From: Ceratodon purpureus
Taxonomy: Eukaryota > Streptophyta > Bryopsida > Pseudoditrichales > Ditrichaceae
NCBI GenBank assembly: GCA_014871385.1
Contig: CM026426.1
Location: forward strand, 54,053,477-54,117,476
Direction: 5' to 3'
Length of the DNA: 64,000 bases
In this document: piece after piece, positions 1-11,054 of the stretch
Layout of the letters: every line of letters begins with the position of its first letter
How positions within the stretch are numbered: position 1 is the first letter of the stretch
Notes under the pieces: generated by a model
Seen by the model: only the letters and a program-made list of their open reading frames with translations
Told to the model about the DNA's origin: nothing
Database searches by the model: none
Made by a program: the position numbers and the translations under genes

Positions 1-780
1 TTTAGAGCCAAGTTGCGTTCCGAATTCCAACAAGTCACAAAGGCAATAACAAGGTCCGGGATGGGGAACATCCAATGGTTCGTTCCAACCCAGGTGTTCA
101 TCCACCTGTTCGCTGTATCCAACAACATGAAGAGGACACCGACGTTGTTAAAGGTTAATGATCTTGAAGACTTTCTCTTTGAAAGTATAATGGATCATGG
201 TTGGGACGAGAAGATACATTCTGGCCGCAACATCATCAAGTGCACAGTGATCCGCTCCAGCGTCCACTTCAAATACCACCTTGGAAGATAGACCTTGTAT
301 GCAAATTTTGAGTATCAGTGACTGAAGCTACTGTTTGAGGGCATGAAGTGGGAATCTATTGACCAAGTAGTTGACGAGCAGTTGGTCTGGGTTGCATGCA
401 AAAGGAACGGTCAGTCTGTGGGTCATTTTGAAGTGGGCGCGACTTGGCCCGCTAACTCACATTCGATAAGAAATTTAGATATGCTTTGGGTATGAAGCTT
501 TGGGTGAAGATTTTAAGTTTTGGATCCAAAAACCTGATAAATCGCTCGTGAAGGTGAAAAGAACAATGCCAGTTACCTTTTGGATTCAAGGGTCGATGTT
601 TCTGACCTTACTGATCGTATTTTCTTCTTGTTGACCATAGCTCCATCCAATTGCATGGTGTCTGTAGGTGAAGCGGAGGCAAGAGAAGGATATTGTCTGT
701 GGATCCGTAATGGAGCCTTTGATCTTGATCTTCACGTTGGCTCCGCAGTAGGTGTGGTGAGTTTGTTTCCTGTATGAGTC
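1..780 (+). pseudogene. F2 family, left copy (partial, enters from left edge)
   Basis: Family not recognised. An open frame from the window edge to 291 carries QWFVPTQVFIHLFAV, RTPTL, GWDEK and NIIKC, each matching the copy on the minus strand at 26.45-27.32 kb (QWFMPVHVIVDLFAV, RTPTL, GWAEK, NVIKC) in the same order and spacing. Beyond 291 the same frame still matches (TLYANFEYQ against TLYSRFQYT, then HFEVG against AFEVG) but with in-frame stops, and after about 480 the resemblance moves to another frame (a GEDFKF region). This copy therefore looks decayed. The true start lies left of the window. It converges on F1 copy 1. No enzyme signature, signal peptide or membrane span was seen. Homology between the two copies is clear; function is unknown. 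Confidence 0.7.
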
Positions 781-1110
781 AATTTTCCATTCTGTACTGG
801 TGTAGCTTGCTTTACCTTTTTGTTGTTCAACGCTAGCTTTTCTCCTATAGTGGCCTGTTCATGTAGTAAAGTTCTAGTTGAGCCTATTTCACCGTCAATT
901 TGCCATTCACTGTGTCTTACATGCTTGCAAATCTAAGAAGGGTTTATGGAAATAGAGAAATAACAATATTAGCCAATAATCACCTCAACTAGTAGTTGTT
1001 TCACACCGCCACTAAGTCGACAGCCTAGACACAACCATCATTATTTTTATTGAACCAATAAAATATTTCCGAGATTACTATTATAAAATAACGCTAGAAC
1101 AAGTTTTATT
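781..1110. other. Gene-free spacer
   Basis: AT-rich spacer between the converging F2 copy and F1 copy 1. No open frame, repeat or promoter could be supported here. Confidence 0.5.
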
Positions 1111-1113
1111 AAG

Positions 1114-1383
1114 CTACAAGGTTATGTCTTCTACTGGAAGTTTCCAAATACTAGAGCAGGATTCGTACTGTGAATCTAGACTCACACTGCTCTTTACTCT
1201 CTCGTCGCTTAGAACCGCACCATGTTGGCTCACTTGTTCTCCATCTGTCATCGACTCAGTAGTATCAAGTTTGGTAGACTCTGGAGCTACAGGCTTGGAA
1301 GACTCTTGAGTATCAACCTCTGGAGACTCTTGAGTATTAGGTTCGGGAGAGATGGAGCCCACCGTTATAGGGTCTTCACGCAC
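1114..1383 (-). CDS. F1 copy 1: putative acidic C-terminal exon
   Basis: Open frame of 89 residues rich in Ser, Glu, Thr and Asp with a loose repeat of the form (D)TQES-x-x-V/K (NTQESPEVDTQESSK, then TKLDTTES), ending KLPVEDITL. F1 copy 2 also ends in an acidic tail (EEDD, AGEDVALDVD), which is why this is taken as the last coding piece of copy 1. The residues themselves do not align, so the link rests on position and composition. Its upstream splice site was not resolved. Confidence 0.4.
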   Translation of the reverse strand: MREDPITVGSISPEPNTQESPEVDTQESSKPVAPESTKLDTTESMTDGEQVSQHGAVLSDERVKSSVSLDSQYESCSSIWKLPVEDITL

Positions 1384-1499
1384 GACCTAGCGGCTACCTT
1401 AAAGTACTCGCTGTGCACGCCATCGATCTCTTCCTTTGATGACTCCAGGTAAATTGCTTGCAACAAATCAACGCTTTACTTTGTTAATTGCATTTTGAT

Positions 1500-1743
1500 C
1501 TACAGGCATCGCCCGCTTCCAAGCCAATTGCTCGTTTAGAACAAACCTATGCTAGATATTCCTACACCAATGCTCATATTGCTGTACAATTGCAATTGTC
1601 TTAGACTTGGTGCCAAAGTGTTAAGTGTGGTTCTGATTGGCTGCTTTAGCAGCGTGATGTGTCTTTTCCATACCTTAGCAGCTCCATACTCCCAAGCTGC
1701 CATATTATGCTGAAAACCACGGAGCATGCTTCACAAGTACGTG
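1500..1743 (-). pseudogene. F1 copy 1: exon with GSLGVW and GMEK-HH block
   Basis: Follows the conserved intron. It reads HVLVKHAPWF, then YGSLGVWSC and GMEKTHHAAKAA, then an IVQQYEHW segment. Each has a counterpart in copy 2 (HVLVRHSSWF, YGSLGVWSC, GMEKSHHQGKAA, ILQQFEHW). In a DDE-type enzyme the Glu of GMEK would be a candidate third catalytic residue; that assignment is inference. The exon carries several in-frame stops, mostly where copy 2 has a Gln codon. Confidence 0.65.
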
Positions 1744-1860
1744 CTGCACACCCAAAGATAAATGAGAGTCACAGTGATCCAAATTTAAATGACGATGGAT
1801 CCAAGACAACTCTAACATTCATTCTCACCATTCAATGTCTCTGAGTTAGAGCATGCTTAC
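1744..1860 (-). other. F1 copy 1: conserved phase-0 intron (117 bp)
   Basis: On the minus strand the frame ends THYM, then GTAAGCATG opens the intron and ...GGTGTGCAG closes it before CACGTACTTGTG (HVLV). F1 copy 2 has an intron at exactly the same codon boundary (14558-14659) with different intron sequence. This shared position is strong evidence that the family was a spliced nuclear gene and that this copy did not arise by retroposition. Confidence 0.75.
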
Positions 1861-2070
1861 CATATAATGAGTGACGTGCTCTTTGCCAAAGCACTTGACA
1901 AATAGTCGGCCCCAATTTTGAACCTTGACTCTAAAGTCACTCGCGGATTGCCCTAGTTTCAAGACCAAGCCTGCCAAATATGGAACTAATTTCTTGAATG
2001 CTTGCCACATCTCCACCCTAGCCACATAACCAGCACTTCTACCGACATGATTGTTTGTTGACCTCAACAC
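1861..2070 (-). CDS. F1 copy 1: exon ending FGKEHVTHYM
   Basis: Reads VEMWQAFKKLVPYLAGLVL, then VQNWGRLFVKCFGKEHVTHYM up to the GTAAGC donor. The same order in copy 2 reads VWQVFEEVLPYLIGWVL and IQKWGMAYLKAFGEEHVTHYM. The stretch is probably helical with alternating hydrophobic and basic residues. Confidence that it is the homologous exon is high because of the shared THYM junction; its 5' connection to the core at 2192 is less clear because the frame changes in between. Confidence 0.7.
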
Positions 2071-2191
2071 GTCCTTCCAAATTCTATCCTGCCCTTACCA
2101 CGTAGATGGCTATAACATCTTCAGCGCGTTGGCTCTATCAAGCGACGGTTTAGGTGGCACTGAATTGTTGGCTCCAGACAAGTCCTTGTCC

Positions 2192-2902
2192 TTAAACAGT
2201 GTCATGTTGCCACCGTGCACACCAGCTAGCTGCTGACAACGACTTTTCCATCCGCTCGATGGCATGTTCTTGCCTAGTCCGGTCTGTCATGTTCCATATA
2301 AACATAAAGTGGAGGTCGAGGATCTTCTCTATCACTCTCACAAGCGCATGTAGAGTGAAAATGTCCACTCTATACAGGGAAATAGCCAAAATTGGCTGCC
2401 AACGGTTACTTGTTCCATCAAGCACAGGCTCCTCCGCACAGCTTTCATCAAATAGACCACCCTCCCAAGTGTGTGCCCTCGCCTTAGCTACCTTGAGGGC
2501 CCGCACCTCTAAAACCACTTCTGGTCGGTGATGTTCCTGGAGGCAATATATACACAAGTGCTTTGCAATGGATCCATGTCTCAAACCGTACATACATTTA
2601 ATTCTTTTCATGTCAGCACTGAGGTGCCATTCAACTTTGAAGTTGCCAACATCCGGAAGAGCTAACTCCTTTCCTACTTCTTGAGATTTGATGGCAGTAG
2701 GAAATTCGGTTTGTTGAAACACCCACTTCAGACATTTGTGTGTTCCCTTCTGAACTTCAAAGCAGGCAATTGGCCAAATCTCCTGATTGCTTTGCACTGA
2801 GAAGTACTTCTCGCAATCTGTAGTCATGTGTGGATCCAAAGCACGGTTCACAAGCGTTATGCTAACGCGCTCAAACTTTTTGCCATACACTATCACTGCC
2901 AT
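2192..2902 (-). CDS. F1 copy 1: DDE-like core (236 residues, intact frame)
   Basis: The longest uninterrupted F1 segment in the window. From the N-terminus: YGKKFERVSITLVNRALD, then a FSVQSNQEIWPIACFEV strand-like block, WHLSADMKRIKCMYGL at about residues 92-107, a C-I-Y-C pair about ten residues further on, WEGGLF...EEP, RWQPILAISLYRVDIFTLH, and IEKILDLHFMFIWNM. Acidic residues in RALD and SADMK followed by a C-x2-C pair recall the core of several eukaryotic cut-and-paste transposases, where a C-x2-C lies after the second Asp. No named superfamily could be matched from memory, so this is a structural analogy. The first Met of the open frame (at 2902) is not necessarily a real start; an exon boundary is likely nearby. 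Confidence 0.65.
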   Translation of the reverse strand: MAVIVYGKKFERVSITLVNRALDPHMTTDCEKYFSVQSNQEIWPIACFEVQKGTHKCLKWVFQQTEFPTAIKSQEVGKELALPDVGNFKVEWHLSADMKRIKCMYGLRHGSIAKHLCIYCLQEHHRPEVVLEVRALKVAKARAHTWEGGLFDESCAEEPVLDGTSNRWQPILAISLYRVDIFTLHALVRVIEKILDLHFMFIWNMTDRTRQEHAIERMEKSLSAASWCARWQHDTV

Positions 2903-2911
2903 ACACTATCA

Positions 2912-3235
2912 CTACAAACATTCACGGATTATTTGCGTAGTGAAAATACCCTCTTTAGTGATGCCATATTGTTTCACCATTGTTCTCTGAACTGCCTTGA
3001 TGTCAACAAACGTTGGGTTTTTGTCATTCAGTACAGTCTTATCCATTTTCTGGCCCTTCCCCTTGGACTTGTCCTTTGTTTTACTTGTGCTTGCTTGTAC
3101 GTCCAAGACATTGCTCACATGTTTGTAGTCCCCAACTAGGTCCCTTAGATTCCCATTCAACTCTCTCCGCAACAAACTAACCAGTACAAAGACATCACAT
3201 CTGAGATAGTTGCTTCCCTGTACAAAATCTAGCAT
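2912..3235 (-). CDS. F1 copy 1: LLRRELNGNL / AVQRTMVKQYGIT segment
   Basis: Reads LLRRELNGNLRDLVGDYKHV, a Lys/Ser-rich linker (STSKTKDKSKGKGQK), then FVDIKAVQRTMVKQYGITKEG. F1 copy 3 has LLWQELNANLP, a STSKKNK linker and FTDLEVV...RSMVIFYRITEEG in the same order, and copy 2 the same again. The block sits directly before the catalytic-like core in all three copies. Its role is unknown; the basic linker could bind nucleic acid or act as a nuclear localisation signal, which is inference. Confidence 0.65.
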   Translation of the reverse strand: MLDFVQGSNYLRCDVFVLVSLLRRELNGNLRDLVGDYKHVSNVLDVQASTSKTKDKSKGKGQKMDKTVLNDKNPTFVDIKAVQRTMVKQYGITKEGIFTTQIIRECL

Positions 3236-3274
3236 GTTTTACACAGAGTCACTACAAAACCTTTGCTATTAGGA

Positions 3275-3640
3275 TCACGATCCCACCTTGTGTGGGTGTG
3301 GTAGGAGTCCACGCGCTTTGAGTCTCTTATCTACCAACGATATCCGGTTCCTCACTGTCTTCACAATCAATCCATAGCCTCTATATGACACCTCCGACTC
3401 GTTGCATGCTGCCAGCATGGCTTCCGCATCAATGGTGGCTCCAATCCTCTCAATTGTGTCATTCACAATATGGGTGGCGACAAACTCAAATCGTGGATTA
3501 TCATTAGGGGAAATATGGGGTCTGCAACGAGCCTTTGGATTTCCCACGTGCCTCAAAATTTGGCCATGCCCGTGCACTTTATGTGCTGGCACCAATGGTG
3601 CTAGCAGGTTGCCAAATCGGCGTTTGGGGGGTCCAGCCAA
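3275..3640 (-). CDS. F1 copy 1: middle helical block (121 residues)
   Basis: Ends with NDTIERIGATIDAEAMLAACNESEVSYRGYGLIVKTVR, which aligns with copy 2 (NVLKSIGKNVGLGKILAACD...AGVFHQGYGAIY) and copy 3 (NVLKPIGKSIGPEKILAASDQAGVFYREYDAIYK). The N-terminal part is basic and Pro/His-rich (PKRRFGNLLAP, HKVHGHGQ). The palindrome CATGCTGCCAGCATG falls inside this exon at 3405-3419, one of the F1-associated GCTGNCAGC words. Function is unknown. Confidence 0.6.
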   Translation of the reverse strand: MAGPPKRRFGNLLAPLVPAHKVHGHGQILRHVGNPKARCRPHISPNDNPRFEFVATHIVNDTIERIGATIDAEAMLAACNESEVSYRGYGLIVKTVRNRISLVDKRLKARGLLPHPHKVGS

Positions 3641-3649
3641 TCGCTGACA

Positions 3650-4030
3650 GCGAAGGCGTGTGCCACTACTGTCACCCCATTGGACAGTAGCGGATTGTGT
3701 TGTCAGCGGGCAGGATATCCACCAATGAGATTACTTAGAGAGGCATGCGTAGGCAGCAAGTTCACCTACCTTCGGGCTGTCTTACAAGGCCCATTGGAGA
3801 CCCCATATTTCCCCTTATGCAAGCAGCGAGCTCCTTTCCTTCTGCAACAACATTTTAGCAAAGGCAACAACGTTCCTCTCCCAATCGTCATTGTCTCCCC
3901 AAACACGCTTTCCCTTCTTAGCCTCCCTCTTTGCATCTTGTATCTCCTCCACCTCGAGAGGATTCAACAAAGCGCGAATACAAACCCTCTGTTTCTTCGC
4001 AGAAATGCGGTGGAGCCAAGTGGAGCTCGG
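3650..4030 (-). other. F1 copy 1: unresolved stretch between coding blocks
   Basis: Lies between the middle block and the coiled-coil exon. Plus-strand open frames here are antisense to the gene and are not supported. It may hold an intron plus a degraded part of the coding region seen in copies 2 and 3. Confidence 0.4.
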
Positions 4031-4033
4031 CGC

Positions 4034-4501
4034 CTAGTTCTCAATTCCTGTGCTCTTCTGCTGGAAGCGACTTGGCATTGCAAAAAAGAACACCGTGGAT
4101 CTAGTGTGTGCATGTTCACGCTCCACTTGCCTCAAGGCGCTCTGATGCTCTGCTATTAGCTCCTTCAAAGTCAATGTATGTGATGCTGATAGGCTTCTCT
4201 CTTTTGAAAGCAGTGCACTAGCAGCCGCAGCACCCGCTTCTTCTAGTTGTCTCCTTAGATTACTACATTCTTCCAGTAACTGCTCTTTCACGATCGAAGC
4301 CTGAACTCTCTCGCTTGCTATTGTTTTTTGTAACCGGTCAACTTCCCAAGCACCGGAATTTCCAAGGTTCTTGGTGTAGCCCAACCACCCTGATTCACCA
4401 TGGCAGCAAAATTCGACCAAACATTTCAGATTTCTAAACGATGGAGACACATAAGTGGTTGGATCAGCTTGATAGAGTGACATATCCATCCGGACATCCA
4501 C
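4034..4501 (-). CDS. F1 copy 1: CHGE motif plus coiled coil (155 residues)
   Basis: The N-terminal part reads SPSFRNLKCLVEFCCHGESGWLGYTKNL, matching copy 2 (PFNPLRDCLEIICHGERGLYGYARRL) and copy 3 (IEFIEFICHGEHGLQGYTYRL). It is followed by about 85 residues with heptad-like Leu/Ala/Glu spacing (EVDRLQKTIA, EQLLEECSNLRRQLEEAG, LKELIAEHQSALRQVE), a good coiled coil. The coiled coil suggests oligomerisation. The start codon at 4501 is only the first Met of the open frame. Confidence 0.65.
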   Translation of the reverse strand: MDVRMDMSLYQADPTTYVSPSFRNLKCLVEFCCHGESGWLGYTKNLGNSGAWEVDRLQKTIASERVQASIVKEQLLEECSNLRRQLEEAGAAAASALLSKERSLSASHTLTLKELIAEHQSALRQVEREHAHTRSTVFFFAMPSRFQQKSTGIEN

Positions 4502-4749
4502 ATTTTTTCAACCCAACTGCCGCTTTGCTCAAAATTCTAATCTAGAACATTGTGAGCGCAAGTCCCTACCCCTCCTAATTAATGGTGCATACTCTCTATC
4601 CAACGACACATGGGGTTCGTACCTCCTCTCACTCCGTGTTGCCTTGACGGTAGCCCTAACAGCCATGTTCACACTTTCTTATTGCAGCCTGATCGAGCCA
4701 ACAAACAGCCTCGACACTATTACGCTACACACAGCCTCGACCCTTCTGC

Positions 4750-4960
4750 TCATAGCTCGGTAAATGCGATTACCGGTTTTACCTTATACGTTGGCCAGAG
4801 TCGATGGCTCCAAACCAGCACACCAACTGCTGCCAAAATTCCCAAGCCACATCTGAACACTAGGGTGGGAACCCCCTCTACAATCATTGTACTGAGTTCA
4901 CCACCTAGATGAAGCTCCTTGCCACATTGGTATTCATCATTATCTTGGAGTGCCACCTAT
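4750..4960 (-). CDS. F1 copy 1: upstream VGG-like exon
   Basis: Reads LHLGGELSTMIVEGVPTLVFRCGL. It aligns, weakly but in the expected place, with YKLDVGGHIIRVNWGTPKTL upstream of copy 3 and KLDVTGDVITCKIGSPKAP upstream of copy 2. If all three are real this is the first conserved exon of the family. The similarity is short, so confidence is low. Confidence 0.4.
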
Positions 4961-7900
4961 AGTGTCATCATCCCCTTGGAAGTGCCACCTCGGACGTCAT
5001 CAAGCCTTCTTTGCACTTGTAAGGGACAAATGATTCCGCTTCAAGCACCCGTTCCCCCCTTCTAACATGCCACTAAGCATACTCAAGCACACTTCAACTC
5101 ACCTTCCCACACCTTGCAAAGGGTCCTACTCTAGCCCCAGTTTCTTTCTAATGTATGATTTCTTCACCAACTAGTGACTAGCCGTTTGCAATAAAAGTAG
5201 AACAAGTTGGATTAGTCAATCCATAAAAAATTATAAAATAGGAACATCTCATTGCAAATGTCAGGTAAAATGGAGACAATAATAATGTGGTGTCTATTCG
5301 CTCAATACTTTTGAGGTGGAAAATTGTTGCAAAGTAGAAATTCAGACATGTAACTATTCACGAGTAGTAAAACAATCAATGTAGGGAATATACTAAAAAT
5401 TTATTAAGTAATAACCATAAAAAAAATTTAGACTGGATGGATGATGACCAATTGGATGGAAGTCTAATCAATTTGCTTACATCCAATCATGGTGACTGTT
5501 AGGGTTAAAGTTGGCTGCTATTTAAAGTGGTGGTTAAGGTTAGGGAAGTACATAAAGACTTTGAGCCATCATTGAGTTCTTCTATTCTTGTATTTTTGGT
5601 GTTTTAAGTGTTTGAAAGGGACAGTTTTGTGTGTAGTATTTGCTGAACTGGTCAAGTAGAGCTAAAGCAAGACATATCATGTTAATTTATTGTACTATAA
5701 AGGGCTTTAGTGTTTATTAAGTACTCTTGGACTAAAAAGCCAAAATTGTCATACTTGTTTGTAATTTTGATGTTGGATGTAATTTCTTGATCGTATTAGA
5801 GATGTAAGAGTTGTAGATGTGAGATTTTAAATGGTAGGTATTGTAGATTAGATCTTGTTGTATGTGGATTTGTATTACAACTAGGAAGATTAGACCAAAT
5901 TGGTCTTAAATCTAGGTTTGTATAATTTATGGCGATGGAAGTGCAAGGAATATGACCAAGAAAGTAGCAATGTCAGAGTCTAGGGAAGACATGACAAGAC
6001 ATTAAAGGATAGGAGAGGACATGACATGATAGGACAAGACTAGAATGGAACAAATTGGATTGAATTGGACTAGACAAGTTCTCAAGGATTTGAAGGCTGA
6101 CCACTTTTTATCTGGAGGAGAGTAGAAAAAAGGCTATATCACAGTTGTATAACCATATATGAAATTCTTCAAAGTTTTGAAAAGTCTTTTCTTCTTAGAA
6201 TTTCAAAAGAAAATAAAAAATAAAAAATAGATCAAGCACTTCAAACCTTTTTGTTTTTAATCACATTGGGACTAAATTCTTATCTAAAGTTTAAGTTCTT
6301 GGTTACAACATTCACAACAACTTTTGCATGTAGATACCAATAACAATGCTCTAAGTTGGACTTTGGCATCTACTATTAAACTCAAGAGGTCAACTGATTG
6401 GCTTTTTGCCAATCAATATGATAGACATTGTTGAGCACTTGACGTTCATAACAATCCTTATCCAAATTATACATAAATTATTCTTGAAGTCATGTGAGAA
6501 CCGGATGATAAATGATTAAATTACAACATACAGTGCTATGATTTATATTTTTATAACATCTGTTTGTACATGATTTTTAAATAAAAATTCTTCATACTAT
6601 TGTTGTCAATTTTATTGATTTATCAAAAGGAGTTTGAGAATACACCAAAAAAATATAAAGTGATCTTTTTATAGGTATATTCTACTGTGTTGCAGCAACA
6701 ATTCTTTTGTAAAGAACCAAAATTTAATACCATTCAATGCACAAACATACAAGAAATCATAAAGAAACAATTTTTCAAGAATATTGTAATAAAAATTCAA
6801 AATTTTTGAAAAGTATTGAAACAAAGGAAATCAATAAACTTTTTCTAAAAATTATTACAAATGTATTTGATTAGATTCATTCAATTTTTTCTAGTTAATT
6901 TTAAGAAGCCCTTAAACAGACAAAAATTGACTTTAGAGAGCATCAATAAGATGTTTTTTGAATATGACTTTTTCATATTGGAATTGAATTTTCTTCTCTA
7001 AAAACATCCTTATAATTCATCATAATTGTACAAAATATTAAGTAGGGTAACATAGAAACTATTTTTTCTTCTCTTTTTGTTCAACTTTGAATAAGACTAG
7101 TGATTATTCCTCTTTTCCACTTTGTCAAACAATGAATCACATAATACTATATTCAATTTTTATAAAGCTTAAATCATTTTAAGACAATCTTTGTACAAGA
7201 CATTTGGTGATATGAATGTACAAATTATGATACACAATGATCATGGCTCCACCTGAACTATGGTTTGCAATGCAGTCATCTGTTATAAGAACTGATTTGA
7301 CAAAATAGTAAATGTTACATGAAAACAGTAAATAGAAGATTTATAATTTTTTTTATAATTTTTTTTTTGGATTTATAATTTTTTTTTATTAAGGTGTAAA
7401 AGCAATAACCTCAAGATGTTGTAGTTTCTCATCTTGTAAATCAAGTGTCTCTTGTAGATTTCTTGTCAACACTCTGAACTCCTCCTCTACATTAACTATT
7501 GCTCGTGTTGTTACCTTCATAGCCTATCCATTCAATTAATAAAACAAATAACTTTCAATTTTGATCATTTAAGAATTTTTTTATTAATATATCAATTTTT
7601 AATTGGATGGTATTTGTAGTAAAGGACTAAATGTAATGAATATTCCTATAAATTATAAATATACAAATAAATTGTAATGTTTTTGAAATCCATATTGTGT
7701 GGCCTAGTCCTATGTGTATTAATTATTATTAAAATTATGCACATCATTCGTATGGAATCTACCGCATTTCAACAAAAGTCATTTAAAAAAAATAAAAAGC
7801 ATTGAAGTTAAAGAGTGATGATTGATTGTATTGTATTAAATAAATGACAAGGTCTTTTGTTAAGATAACAACTTAAGTCTTCTTAAGTTTGAGAGAATTG

Positions 7901-8199
7901 TTCATGTATTTAATATAGCTAAAAAAACATATATTAATTGTAAAATGAAATCATGTTAATCTAGCTTTATCCAAATCAATTTAAATAGATTTATGCTTGA
8001 TATGATTATATAGATCATGCTTATTATTTTGCAATAAAGAAATTTTTATATTGCCAAAATATCTAAGTTTAAAGCCTAATAATTGTATAAATTTGGATTA
8101 AAGAGTACAAAATATGGATTTGATTATGAAAAATTAGGCTCATTGTTTAGACTTTGAAAGTATATATATTAAAATCAATGAACTTGAATATTTTCAATA
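4961..8199. other. AT-rich gene-free region
   Basis: More than 3 kb with no supportable gene. It is AT-rich with many short T and A runs (for example 7341-7391, made of TTTATAATTTTTTTT-like units). A short run of GACATGACA-like words lies near 5980-6030. Nothing else could be named. Confidence 0.6.
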
Positions 8200-11054
8200 G
8201 CTTGCAATGATTGGCTACTTGAAAGACGTCAAGAACAACTTTTGGAATGTAGAAGAGTACATTAAATTATGGCAACCATTCTTCCAAAGGTATCGGAAAT
8301 CCTTCAACAAGACCAGAGCCTATGCAAATTGACACAACAAAATTTAAACAAATATCCTTTGAAGTAAAGGAAGACACTCATAATAATATCTACTTGTATT
8401 ATGGTAAAGGAGATAACAAGGCACGAGACTGTCGGTTGAAGACAAGTGGATTCAAGGTACGAACCTCATCTGCAAAAACAATTGGGTAGGACAATGAAGA
8501 CATCTAGTCAGAATTGAGACCGTGCATTTGACACAATATAACCTCAATGTTCTAAGAATAATCTCTTTCTACCTTCAAAGCCTTCTCCTTGCTTTGCTAT
8601 TCCTATAAAATCAAGTTTTCAAATAAATGTTTTTGCACTCAAGCTCTTGTAGACGCAAGAGCTTCAAGGTGTTCAATGGATGAGGATTTTTCTTCTTGAC
8701 ACAATCTAGTACTTGTGAAGAAGAATCACCCAAAAATTTTAGAAGCTATAGTCGGCCAATTGCTTGCATCAAAAAAGGTTATTGAACACATAGATCCATT
8801 AAAAGAGGTGGTAGTGGACTAGGTATTAGGTAATTTTTTAAACATCATCAAATTTCCTTTCAAATTTGTGGTTCTCGGTCTACCTTGGTTTGAGCTAGAT
8901 AATTGAGACGTTGATTGGCGTTTGCAAAAGGTATCTTTAAGACCAAAAACCAAGAGACGACTTCAATCTGTATTTCTCAAAGAAAAGATATTTATGCATG
9001 AAGCAAAGAAGAAAGCTGCTTTTGCAATCTATGTTGCTCTCATCTCTACCTTGGTAGAAAGGTGAAGTTAGGATATTCTTCTTTGGTACCAAGATTTCAA
9101 GGATGAGTTCAAGAAAGAATGTTGGCTTAACGCCGGAACATACACCCTATGATTGAGCCATTGAGCTATAAGAAGGAGCGCAACTTCTATTTGGACCAAA
9201 ATCTACCTATTTTAAATAGGATTGGCAGAATTATAAAAATACATTGATGAAAAATTAGCCAAGGGTTTTATTTGTCACTCAAAATCAACATCTAGAGCAC
9301 CTATCTTAATTTTGATAAAGAGCAATGGACTATAAATTTGTGTGTAGATTCAAGGACTCAAGAAGGAATCTAAGAAGAATTGATATCCATTGCCTTTGAT
9401 TTCTTGACTTCTAGAGAAACTTGGACAAGCAAAGATCTTTACCATCATTGATTTAGGAGGAGCTTTCAACCTTGTTTGATTAAAAAAAGAGGACCCATCA
9501 AATATTGCCTTTTGTACAATGTATGGCCACTTCAAGTACAATGTGAGGTATTTTGGCTTCACCAACGCCATGGCAACCTTTTAGCATATGATGAACAACA
9601 TTTTCTGATAACATCTTCATGACTATGTGATCATCTATTTGGATGAAATTTTGATACTTTTCAAGAGTGAAGAGAGTATGAAGAACATGTTGAATTGGTC
9701 CTAGAGAAACTATGCTAGAGAGGATTATGTGCCAAACTGGAGAAGTGCTCGTTTTATCAATCATTTATGGAGTTCTTGGGATTTATCATTTTTGGAGATG
9801 GCATCTACATGATAGGATTATCAAACCATTCTAGAATAGAAGATTCCAACTTTAGGTCGAAACATTCAATGCTTTCCTAGATACGCAAACTTTTATAAGG
9901 TCTTAATCAATTACTTCTTAATGATTGCGGCACCTTTGACACGACCTTTTTGGAAAGAACAAATTTGTCTAGGATGGGAAAACCGAAGGTGAGTTTCAAG
10001 TATTAAACTAAGCCTATATATTGGCCCCAATATTTGTTCATGTGGATTAATCAAATCCATTCTATTTGGCAGCAATTGCATTGGACTTTGCATTGGGTTC
10101 ATTTCTTTCACAATATGGTGATGATGGGCAGATTTATCCTATTGCATTCCGCTCCAAGGAATTCTCTATGGTAAAAATCAACTACAAGATCTATGACAAG
10201 GAATTTTTGGCAATCATTGATGCTCTTGAAGTGTGTTGTCACCTACTTGAAGGGGCTCAACGTACCATTACGGTATATACGAACAACAAGAACCTTGAAT
10301 AAGTTATGGGTACTTGTGTTCTAAATCGACACCAAGCCACATGGAGTATGTCATTGTCTCATTTTGACTTCATCATTACATTTTGAAAAGTTAGCCTATA
10401 AGAAAAGCCGGATACTCTCTCTTGACAAGCATATATGGCTCTCAAAATAGGAGATGCTTTTTTGGACCAACAAAAATTGGTTTTCTTGAAGCCATCAAAC
10501 ATTCAGCATAAGGTGTTTGCCGTTAAATGGTTGAAGATGTATCTTAGTTGGAAGACATTCAAAGAGCTTTGAAGAACGATCCTCTTGCAGTAAACAGTTT
10601 GACGCGTATAAATTGTGGTCAATATTTGGCCCAATTGAAGGAGGAGTTTCAATTCATGGATGGACTATTCTACTACAATGGACTTTTTTGTGTACTTTCA
10701 AGTCGTGTGTGACTCATGATTCTTTAAGTATACCATCACTTTCATGCTACAAGGCCTTGTGACTCATGATTCTTTAACCATACAAGGCCTTTCATGCAAT
10801 CAAACATACCACGACATCAACCATATGGACTTTTACATCCACTCCCAATACCTGAAGGCCTATGGTTGTTGTTATCCATGGATTTTATCACTGATCTTCC
10901 AAGCTCTGATTCAAAGGACTATATTCTCGTGGTGGTGGACAATTTGACAAAGATGACACATTTCATTTCTTGCAATAAGACCACAACTAGTGAGAAGATT
11001 GCCAAGCTTTTTGTTGAGAGGATTTACACCATTCAAGATGAGACTTGTATGTGA
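8200..11054 (+). mobile_element. G1: worn Ty3/gypsy relic, chromovirus-like
   Basis: An internal region of a gypsy element is recognisable in order: a gag end with one zinc-knuckle-like segment near 8.40 kb, a protease segment (QALVDARAS) near 8.65 kb, reverse transcriptase segments at about 9.1-9.75 kb, an RNase H segment (SKEFSMVKINYKIYDKEFLA) near 10.07-10.30 kb, and an integrase core (MDFITDLP, ILVVVDNLTKMTHFI) near 10.88-10.98 kb. The integrase wording is that of the chromovirus branch and unlike the other gypsy elements in this window. No LTR or primer site was found. It is very broken, with well over a dozen interruptions, and is probably the oldest element here. Confidence 0.8.

Larger units (their letters stand above)
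1114..4960 (-). pseudogene. F1 family copy 1 (multi-exon DDE-transposase-like gene, decayed)
   Basis: Overall entry for the first of three homologous genes. Read right to left: an upstream HLGGEL...VPTLV motif (about 4.9 kb); CCHGESGWLGY and a coiled coil (4.50-4.03 kb); a middle block ending LAACNESEVSYRGYG (3.64-3.28 kb); LLRRELNGNL and AVQRTMVKQYGIT (3.24-2.91 kb); an intact core of 236 residues (2.90-2.19 kb); FGKEHVTHYM (2.07-1.86 kb); an intron; a HVLV...GSLGVW block (1.74-1.50 kb); and a Ser/Glu/Thr-rich tail (1.38-1.11 kb). The segment order equals that of the copies at 12 kb and 62 kb. Several in-frame stops mark it as decayed. Its nature as a DNA-transposon transposase or a domesticated relative is inferred from the domain layout only; no terminal inverted repeats were found by eye. 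Confidence 0.75.

Noticed and set aside
1500-1743. RNA editing (C-to-U) as an explanation for stops at Gln codons in F1
   Set aside because: Such editing is typical of plant organelles; the introns, TATA boxes and LTR elements here are nuclear. Cytosine deamination in DNA is simpler.
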